Below are positions 31,647 to 36,794 of a stretch of DNA of 36,794 bases, piece after piece. The notes under the pieces were generated by a model. It searched no databases and had not been told where the DNA came from. It saw only the letters and a list, made by a program, of their open reading frames with translations. The stretch lies in contig CAJWBJ010000033.1 in NCBI GenBank assembly GCA_913020495.1, positions 1 to 36,794 on the forward strand, given 5' to 3'. The first letter of the stretch is position 1; each line of letters starts with the position of its first letter. The DNA is from an uncultured Oleiphilus sp. (lineage in GTDB: Bacteria > Pseudomonadota > Gammaproteobacteria > Pseudomonadales > Oleiphilaceae). The position numbers were made by a program, and so were the translations under genes.

Positions 31647-33368
31647 TTACTGATCCATGCATGTTAATACTAATGCCCAAAACTCTGAGAAATCATTCAC
31701 GACCACTTCTGGTTTGTCGGGGTAACGTTCATTACCCGGGAAGATTTTTTGAAGCCAAGTTTGATCCCACTGTGCGCCATTAAAAAATACCGAAGTGACG
31801 CCTGCTGCATTCGCTGCAATAATGTCCGTTGTACTGTCACCAACATACCAAACGTCTTTTGTTGTAGCGCACCCTACGTGTTCACAGGCTTTAATCACCT
31901 GATCAGGGAATGGTTTTCTTTTTTCGGTGTCATCACCGCAAATATCAACATCAAATAGTGTTGCCCACCCGGTTTCCTCGACACGCTGCACTTCTTCAGA
32001 AAAGAACTCTCGATCACGATTGGTGATGATTCCAATTCTCAAGCCAATATTTCTCAATCCCATCAGCATACTTTTAACGTTTGGCTCAAAAGGCAATACT
32101 GTTCCGAAGTGGTTTCTGTAATGGTGGGTAAAGGTTCGGTGTGCAACTTGTTTAGCTTCCTGATCATCACCAAAAAGCACTTCAAAAATATCGGTTCTTG
32201 ATATTTTTCGGTCAATTTTTACCCTAGGGTGTAATTCACGATAATGTCGAACATGGTTGACTAATTTAGCATCTTCGGGAGATTTACTTTGACCGGGGGT
32301 AATCAGCTTGTCGATCAATCCAAGTTGCTCAAATTCTGGAATCATGTCATCCACCGCGTGGTACATTGCGTCGAGTGTATCGACCAAGGTTGCGTGCCAG
32401 TCAAACAGAATAATTTTAGGTGGGGTGAGTTTGACAACTGCAGGGTGCCAGTCAGCTTCAATACGTTTTGGTGGCGGGTCTTTCGGCGGGTAAGCTGCGG
32501 GTCTTATTTTACTGACCAAATTATCAAAAACAGGTTGACCACGGCTTAAATAATCAAGTTGTAGCTGGTTTAAGGCCTCTATTAATTGCTCAAATGAGTC
32601 AACGACAAGCTGCGGGGCTTCAGGGTTTCGTTCTTTGTGGGCGATGATCCGGTCTATCCATCGTTCTTCCCAGTGAGCACCATTATAAAATACTCGTGTG
32701 ACACCGGCATAGAGCGCCGTGACCATGTCTGTGTGACTATCCCCGACATACCAGACTGATTCATTGGCAGTTTTACCTAAATGTTCAATGGCTTGATGAA
32801 TAACATCCGGTGAGGGTTTGTAGTCTTCTACATCGTCTGCGCAGACTGTGGTGTCAAAAATATCCTTCCAGCGGCCAGCATCAACAATCGAGAGTTCATG
32901 GTCTAAAAATTCACGGCTGCGATTCGTCGCAACACCAATTTTTATACCTAAGCGCTTTATGCTGGATAGATATTCAAAGACACCTTGTTGGTAAGGTTTT
33001 ACTTCACCGTAATGAGAACGGTAACATTGGTTGTAAGCTTTATGAGCTGAGCGGCGAGCTTCAATATTTTCTGCAAAGATAGCGTTGAAAATTTCAGTGC
33101 GTGAAATGCGTCTCTCGGCAAGAATTTTGGGGTGTAAACGTCTGAATATACGAATATAACGAACCAGTTTTACATCTTCTTCGCTTTTACAGTGTTCCTC
33201 AGGGATTAGGTGAGAAACCAGATCGAGTTCTTCAAGCTGAGGCAGCATTTCTTCCATAGCAGAATACATGGCATCCAAGGTGTCTACTAAGGTGCCGTGC
33301 CAGTCGAAAAGAATAATTTTTGGAGCGGCTAAATCTAGCTCTTTTACCGATAAGGTTTCGTCAGACAT
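31647..33368 (-). CDS. Tandem-duplicated HAD hydrolase with FDWH motif I
   Basis: A 573-residue protein made of two copies of one HAD phosphatase-like domain, residues about 15-285 and 316-570. Each copy begins PKIILFDWHGTLVDT or PKIILFDWHATLVDT, so nucleophiles D22 and D323 are kept, but the second motif-I Asp, the usual general acid/base of HAD phosphatases, is His (H24, H325). Motif II is TNR (residues ATNRSRE, ITNRDRE), motif III Lys is in YKPSPD and RKPFPD, and motif IV has VGDSHTDM and VGDSTTDI. The helical cap (LHPKILAERRISRTEIF) is repeated. Family trait or not, this active site is unusual; the substrate is unknown. AAGGGG precedes the ATG. Divergent from a flavin reductase gene. Confidence 0.88.
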   Translation of the reverse strand: MSDETLSVKELDLAAPKIILFDWHGTLVDTLDAMYSAMEEMLPQLEELDLVSHLIPEEHCKSEEDVKLVRYIRIFRRLHPKILAERRISRTEIFNAIFAENIEARRSAHKAYNQCYRSHYGEVKPYQQGVFEYLSSIKRLGIKIGVATNRSREFLDHELSIVDAGRWKDIFDTTVCADDVEDYKPSPDVIHQAIEHLGKTANESVWYVGDSHTDMVTALYAGVTRVFYNGAHWEERWIDRIIAHKERNPEAPQLVVDSFEQLIEALNQLQLDYLSRGQPVFDNLVSKIRPAAYPPKDPPPKRIEADWHPAVVKLTPPKIILFDWHATLVDTLDAMYHAVDDMIPEFEQLGLIDKLITPGQSKSPEDAKLVNHVRHYRELHPRVKIDRKISRTDIFEVLFGDDQEAKQVAHRTFTHHYRNHFGTVLPFEPNVKSMLMGLRNIGLRIGIITNRDREFFSEEVQRVEETGWATLFDVDICGDDTEKRKPFPDQVIKACEHVGCATTKDVWYVGDSTTDIIAANAAGVTSVFFNGAQWDQTWLQKIFPGNERYPDKPEVVVNDFSEFWALVLTCMDQ

Positions 33369-33555
33369 TATGAACCCCTTATTTATATACAGGTCTCTTA
33401 AAATATAGTCTGTTTTCTAGCAAATGTAGTGAGTATGTTTTTGCTGCCATTGATTGAGCTTGAGTTAAAAACACCAATTTAGCAAGAATCGGGTCGTCTT
33501 ACTGTTGTTCACAAATCATAATTCTTTCAACCCATAATTGATGAAGGAAATACTG

Positions 33556-34290
33556 ATGCACAGAGATGTTGAACCCGCAATTTTATACTTTGGTACGCCC
33601 GTGGTATTGGTGACGACTTTAAATGAAGATGGAACAGCAAATATTGCGCCGATATCGTCTATCTGGTGGCTATCTTGGAGTTGCATGATAGGTCTGGATG
33701 CATCCTCCAAAACAACAGAGAACTTGTTAAGGACTGGCGAGTGCGTGTTAAATTTACCTTCGGATCATCTAGTTGAGTCTGTAAATAGCATTGCGAAAAC
33801 GACGGGGCGTAAAAAGCTGCCTTTGCACAAGAAGTCTTTGGGGTATAAATATGAGAGTGATAAATTCTTGGCTTCGGGCTTAACTGAGCAGGTCTCTATA
33901 GCTGTTAAGCCTCCCCGTATAGAGGAATGTCCTGTGCAGCTTGAAGCGAAGTTAGCGAAAACCATTTCATTTGGCGAGAGTGATTCTAAAATGGCCGTTC
34001 CTTCTGTGGCATTTGAACTAAACATTGAGAAGGTGCACATTGAAGAGTCAATATTGAAAGACCCGAGCAAGTCATATGTTGATCCTGATAAATGGCATCC
34101 ACTTATTATGAGTTTTAGAAAATTTTATAGTACTCGGGATTACATTCATGAGTCTAAACTGGCCGATGGTCCGGAAGCTCAATATGCTCCTTGGAAGCTG
34201 AAAGGGCTAAAAAGAAAGCTTACTGAATGGGTCCTGAAAAAAAATACCAAACGCTATAAAACGAAAATACAAGTCAATGATCCGGTATAG
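33556..34290 (+). CDS. Flavin reductase-like (FMN-binding split barrel) protein
   Basis: A 244-residue protein of the flavin reductase/DIM6-NTAB family. The FMN-binding split barrel starts ILYFGTPVVLVTTLNEDGTANIAPIS and continues with MIGLDASSKTTENLLRTGECVLNLPS and CPVQLEAKLAKTISFGES. Such proteins reduce flavins using NAD(P)H or bind FMN; the partner enzyme is not visible. I placed the start at the ATG at 33556, which has AAGGAA seven bases upstream. A TTG and an ATG five to six codons earlier are possible. The last 60 residues (KFYSTRDYIHESKLADGPE, then a Lys/Arg-rich end) go beyond the core domain. Divergent from the tandem HAD gene. Confidence 0.86.
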   Translation: MHRDVEPAILYFGTPVVLVTTLNEDGTANIAPISSIWWLSWSCMIGLDASSKTTENLLRTGECVLNLPSDHLVESVNSIAKTTGRKKLPLHKKSLGYKYESDKFLASGLTEQVSIAVKPPRIEECPVQLEAKLAKTISFGESDSKMAVPSVAFELNIEKVHIEESILKDPSKSYVDPDKWHPLIMSFRKFYSTRDYIHESKLADGPEAQYAPWKLKGLKRKLTEWVLKKNTKRYKTKIQVNDPV

Positions 34291-34485
34291 TATTAGGTAA
34301 AAGTAAAGGTTTTGATCAAGTCTTTCAGTCTCAGAAGTAATTGATACAAGTCTACAGCAAACAGTAATTATTGAGGGTCATTGGACCCCTAATACCTGCT
34401 GAAAGTGTTAATATGCAAAAGGCCAAATTTCATTGGCCACAAGATGTAATGACTAGACTGTCTCAATTATTTTTAGGGTGTGTTT

Positions 34486-34923
34486 ATGAGAGTGTGCGGA
34501 GTAGAAATAAAAGGTAATGATGCCGTTATTTGCTTACTGTCGATGAAGGATGAAATTTTTGATATTCCTGATTGCCGTGTTCGTAAAATTACCTTGGAAA
34601 AAGTGACTAGCAGGGAGTCATTGAAAGTTTTTCAATTTACTTTCGCAAAGCTAATGTCGGATTATAAAATTGATAAAGTGATTATCAGAGAACGCCCAAC
34701 AAAAGGAAAATTTTCGGGTAGTGCTGTTGGATTTAAATTAGAAGCTGCGATTCAGTTGATCGACAACTTAGAAGTTGAATTAATTACACCCCTAGCGATT
34801 AAAGAGTATATAAAAAAGAACCCAATCTCTGTCGCATATGCTGATACGGGCTTAAAAAGTTTTCAGGAAAGTGCGTTTGCAACGGCCTATGCTTACCTCA
34901 TGAATTCTTATTACGCTGAATGA
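34486..34923 (+). CDS. DUF3010 family protein
   Basis: A 145-residue protein. The signature elements MRVCGVEIKGNDAVICLL, IIRERPTKGKFSGSAVGFKLEAAIQL and SFQESAFATAYAYL match the DUF3010 family known from marine gammaproteobacteria. The first strand-turn-strand with GVEIKG and the later ERP resemble an RNase H-like (actin/RuvC-type) fold, as inference. AGGG lies seven bases before the ATG at 34486, making that start better than the GTG two codons earlier. Family function is unknown. It is a single gene ending nine bases before the convergent sigma factor. Confidence 0.85.
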   Translation: MRVCGVEIKGNDAVICLLSMKDEIFDIPDCRVRKITLEKVTSRESLKVFQFTFAKLMSDYKIDKVIIRERPTKGKFSGSAVGFKLEAAIQLIDNLEVELITPLAIKEYIKKNPISVAYADTGLKSFQESAFATAYAYLMNSYYAE

Positions 34924-34932
34924 GGTTTGGTA

Positions 34933-35466
34933 CTAGCATTGATCACACTCTTCAGAGCTACTGTTACAAGCTATCAAGTTTCCGGAACTATCCAGATGAA
35001 TTGAACAGCATTGCTCAAAAAGCTTTTTTAGTTCTTGACGGCTTTTCTGTACACGTGATTTCAATGTTGAGTAGCTTAGATTGTTCCTTTCGGCATAGTT
35101 TTTTTGAGACTCTCCGTTGAGCTCAATTGAACGCAATAAGTTCGAATGTTTATCTGGCAAACCTTGAATAAATGGTTCAATACATCTTGCTAATTCGTTT
35201 GTTTCATATGTTTCAAACCAGAGGTCTTCAGCTTTTAGTTCTCGCTGGCTTGCTTGATGCCGATAAAAATCAATGATGCTTCTATTTGCTATTTGAAATA
35301 ACCATGGTTTTATTTTGTCTTCTGATGTTAAAGACGTTAAATTTTTGTGCGTTTTAATCAAGATGACCTGCAATAGGTCTTCGACATCTGATTCGTTTGA
35401 TACTTTTGAGGATAAAAATCGTAACAAAGAGGTCCGATATTCTTGCCAGATGGTTTCAATATTCAT
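34933..35466 (-). CDS. sigZ: SigZ-type ECF sigma factor with cysteine-rich tail
   Basis: A 177-residue alternative sigma factor. Region 2 (about residues 5-75, IWQEYRTSLLRFLSSKV, EDLLQVILIKTHKNL, IKPWLFQIANRSIIDFYR) and region 4 (about 95-150, LPDKHSNLLRSIELNGESQ, LSYSTLKSRVQKSRQELKKL) are complete. The last 27 residues carry five cysteines (C153, C154, C167, C174, C177, ending ECDQC), outside the DNA-binding parts. SigZ is an ECF-like factor with poorly known targets (family knowledge). The ATG at 35466 fits the SigZ length (about 176); a TTG six codons earlier is also open. A GST gene lies directly upstream on the same strand. No anti-sigma gene is adjacent, so activity may be controlled through the tail (inference). 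Confidence 0.88.
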   Translation of the reverse strand: MNIETIWQEYRTSLLRFLSSKVSNESDVEDLLQVILIKTHKNLTSLTSEDKIKPWLFQIANRSIIDFYRHQASQRELKAEDLWFETYETNELARCIEPFIQGLPDKHSNLLRSIELNGESQKNYAERNNLSYSTLKSRVQKSRQELKKLFEQCCSIHLDSSGNLIACNSSSEECDQC

Positions 35467-35499
35467 AGAGACTCTCTTCGTCAAATTAATACCTTTGAT

Positions 35500-35509
35500 G
35501 CATTAATGC
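35500..35509. promoter_or_regulatory. Perfect palindrome upstream of sigZ
   Basis: GCATTAATGC is a perfect ten-base palindrome 33 bases upstream of the sigZ start codon. The position would suit an operator for a small dimeric regulator. It may equally be chance in AT-rich DNA; no second copy is seen. Confidence 0.3.
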
Positions 35510-35519
35510 TACCAGAAAT

Positions 35520-35572
35520 AAAAGGCCACCTTCTCAATATCTTTGAAATGCTTCAATATGAGTGAGATGGCC
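35520..35572 (-). terminator. Possible terminator between GST and sigZ
   Basis: On the minus strand GGCCA (35572-35568) and TCTCA (35567-35563) pair with TGAGA (35536-35532) and TGGCC (35528-35524) with a small bulge, then TTTTATTT follows. The loop is about 26 bases, longer than usual, so some read-through from the GST gene to sigZ is possible. Confidence 0.4.
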
Positions 35573-35590
35573 GTTAGTCACCGTGTGGTC

Positions 35591-36295
35591 TTAATTACAG
35601 CAGTTACTTCCACCACATTGAGTACTTGAGTCCATTTCACAGTTATTACCTGATCCTAAATAGGTCTGGTCAGATAAATAAAAGTCTGTGAATACTTGCT
35701 CAAAGTCATCCGGTACTGATCGAGTGGGTAAATCTGACTCTAGAAGGGCTTTTTGCCATGCTTTCACTTTAGGGTGCCTGTCTAGAAAATCGAAGCATGT
35801 ATGCTTTTGTATCATTGCAGACCGATGCAACAGCGGTAACCACGCAATATCGACATTCGATAATGTCTCTCCTTTAAAGAAAGGGCCTTGGTCAAGTGCT
35901 TGCTCTATTTTATCAAACGCTTTACTTAAATTGTTTGAGCGTTCATCCAGCATTTCTTTACTTGGGCTTCTCATGGTTGAGCACTGGGATAAGTAATTCT
36001 TGGCCGCTAAATAACTCCATGCACGATCTAGTGCTTTATGTTCAAAAGAAACATTGTTTTCTAGGGGGCTATAAGCCTCTTCAAGGTACTCAATAATTGC
36101 ATCTGACTCGAACAAAGCGACGCCTGATTCAGTAATTAGGACAGGAACCTGGCCGTTTGGAGATATATCCAAAAACCACTGAGGCTTGTCTTTTAAACTG
36201 ATGAACTCAATTTTATATGGAATCTTTTTCGTCTCAAGAAGAGCCGTTACACGTTGAACAAATGGGCAGATTTTAAAGCTGATTACTTTAATCAT
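35591..36295 (-). CDS. Glutathione S-transferase family protein with cysteine-rich tail
   Basis: A 234-residue protein. The N-terminal thioredoxin-like domain begins MIKVISFKICPFVQRV with the catalytic-type Cys at residue 10 (CPF, as in omega-class and other Cys-GSTs) and includes NGQVPVLITESGVALFESDAIIEYL, the glutathione-binding segment. A helical C-terminal domain follows (about 95-205). The protein then extends past the normal end into a tail with four cysteines (C219, C227, C232, C233; ending CGGSNCCN). Cys-GSTs usually perform thiol-disulfide or deglutathionylation reactions (family knowledge). AGAGGA is well placed before the ATG. It precedes the SigZ gene, which also ends in a cysteine tail. 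Confidence 0.9.
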   Translation of the reverse strand: MIKVISFKICPFVQRVTALLETKKIPYKIEFISLKDKPQWFLDISPNGQVPVLITESGVALFESDAIIEYLEEAYSPLENNVSFEHKALDRAWSYLAAKNYLSQCSTMRSPSKEMLDERSNNLSKAFDKIEQALDQGPFFKGETLSNVDIAWLPLLHRSAMIQKHTCFDFLDRHPKVKAWQKALLESDLPTRSVPDDFEQVFTDFYLSDQTYLGSGNNCEMDSSTQCGGSNCCN

Positions 36296-36566
36296 TAGTT
36301 TTCCTCTACAGTAAATTTATTGTCTCTGACTAATAAGACGATGAGATAATAAAAAAGACGAAAAATATTTCTTTTAAATTTGATTGGAAATTTTTGGTTC
36401 GACAAAGCAAATCGACGAGTCATATAGACTGATTCGATTGACGACCATACTTAATGGAAAGTTGAATCATCTGTGTATGTTTGGATATTCGACAAGAACA
36501 AACTACGCTTAGTAAGCAAAATAACTATTCTGAATTAATAATGATGCCAATGTCGGGGTACCAATA

Positions 36567-36794
36567 ATGAAAACTATTACCATAGTTGTTCTGTCATTCT
36601 TTTTTTCTGCGTCTATTTTTGCACAAACTAATGTCGAAATTTATGGTGATAACACTTACCCACCTTATTCATTTAAAGAAAGTGGAAGAATGACGGGGAT
36701 TTACACAATTATTTTAGAAAGTATTTTTGATAAAATGCCGGACTACAACGTTAAATTGATGGGGCTCCCATGGAAGCGCGGTTTGAGCAATGTT
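36567..36794 (+). CDS. Periplasmic solute-binding protein (SBP_bac_3-like), 5' part only
   Basis: 76 codons are visible and the frame runs off the right edge. It starts MKTITIVVLSFFFSASIFAQ, a signal peptide with cleavage likely after IFA. The mature start VEIYGDNTYPPYSFKESGRM and GIYTIILESIFDKMPDYNVKLMGLPWKRGLS matches extracellular amino-acid/periplasmic binding proteins of family 3. Such single genes are common in marine gammaproteobacteria and often are not linked to ABC permeases. The start ATG lacks a strong ribosome site (GGGGTACC is 8-14 bases before). The neighbours to the right are not visible, so its partner is unknown. Confidence 0.82.
   Translation, partial: MKTITIVVLSFFFSASIFAQTNVEIYGDNTYPPYSFKESGRMTGIYTIILESIFDKMPDYNVKLMGLPWKRGLSNV

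Noticed and set aside
34421..34438. GGCCAA/TTGGCC hairpin before the DUF3010 gene
   Set aside because: Only six base pairs, no T run on the coding strand, and no conserved arrangement; likely chance or weak minus-strand terminator.
1..36794. CRISPR array, tRNA or rRNA gene, integrase, transposase or phage genes
   Set aside because: I looked for regular repeats, cloverleaf-like sequences and mobile-element proteins and found none.

Overview
The window looks like chromosome of a low-to-medium GC gammaproteobacterium, probably marine or oceanospirillalean. Markers for this are gshA of the proteobacterial type, Rsd/AlgQ beside DsbB, SlyD, NnrU, DUF3010, YigZ, Tex, RecQ, an RMF-like protein, and a wax-ester synthase/DGAT of the kind found in marine oil-storing bacteria. 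The genus is inference; no rRNA or tRNA gene is visible. Both ends cut through genes: a hybrid histidine kinase on the left and a periplasmic solute-binding protein on the right. I see no insertion sequence, prophage, integrase or CRISPR array.

Left part (1-12.7 kb). A betaine-type periplasmic binding protein overlaps a hybrid histidine kinase by four bases, which suggests a periplasmic sensing pair. Then come yigZ (minus), a wax-ester synthase/DGAT followed by a cytoplasmic FKBP isomerase (plus), a chemoreceptor with almost no periplasmic domain (minus), and a plus-strand run of DUF3047, NnrU, a membrane-anchored HSL-type esterase, recQ and an FKBP lipoprotein.

Middle (12.7-22 kb). A gene-poor 476-base gap precedes an OsmC-family protein. 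A 47-codon small gene follows, whose ribosome binding site lies inside a predicted hairpin. Next is a very tight minus-strand cluster read as SRPBCC protein, YlqF/RbgA GTPase, MMPL/RND transporter, TSUP transporter, WYL regulator. YbaN (DUF454), SlyD and a periplasmic FkpA-like isomerase close this part. In all, four FKBP-fold isomerases lie within about 16 kb, predicted for three different cell compartments.

Right part (22-36.8 kb). This holds a PlsC-like acyltransferase with a winged-helix-like tail, a 56-aa small protein, a WD40-repeat lipoprotein, rsd, dsbB, a signal-peptide-bearing FliL-like protein, an RMF-like protein, gshA, tex, a tandem HAD protein in which both copies have His for the second motif-I Asp, a flavin reductase-like protein and a DUF3010 protein. 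A SigZ-type sigma factor and a glutathione S-transferase follow, and both end in short cysteine-rich tails. Several genes touch thiol or folding chemistry (gshA, GST, dsbB, OsmC, the FKBPs), but most are separately transcribed housekeeping genes. The best candidates for something new are the binding protein/kinase pair, the SigZ-GST cysteine-tail pair, the structured-leader small gene and the double FDWH HAD protein.
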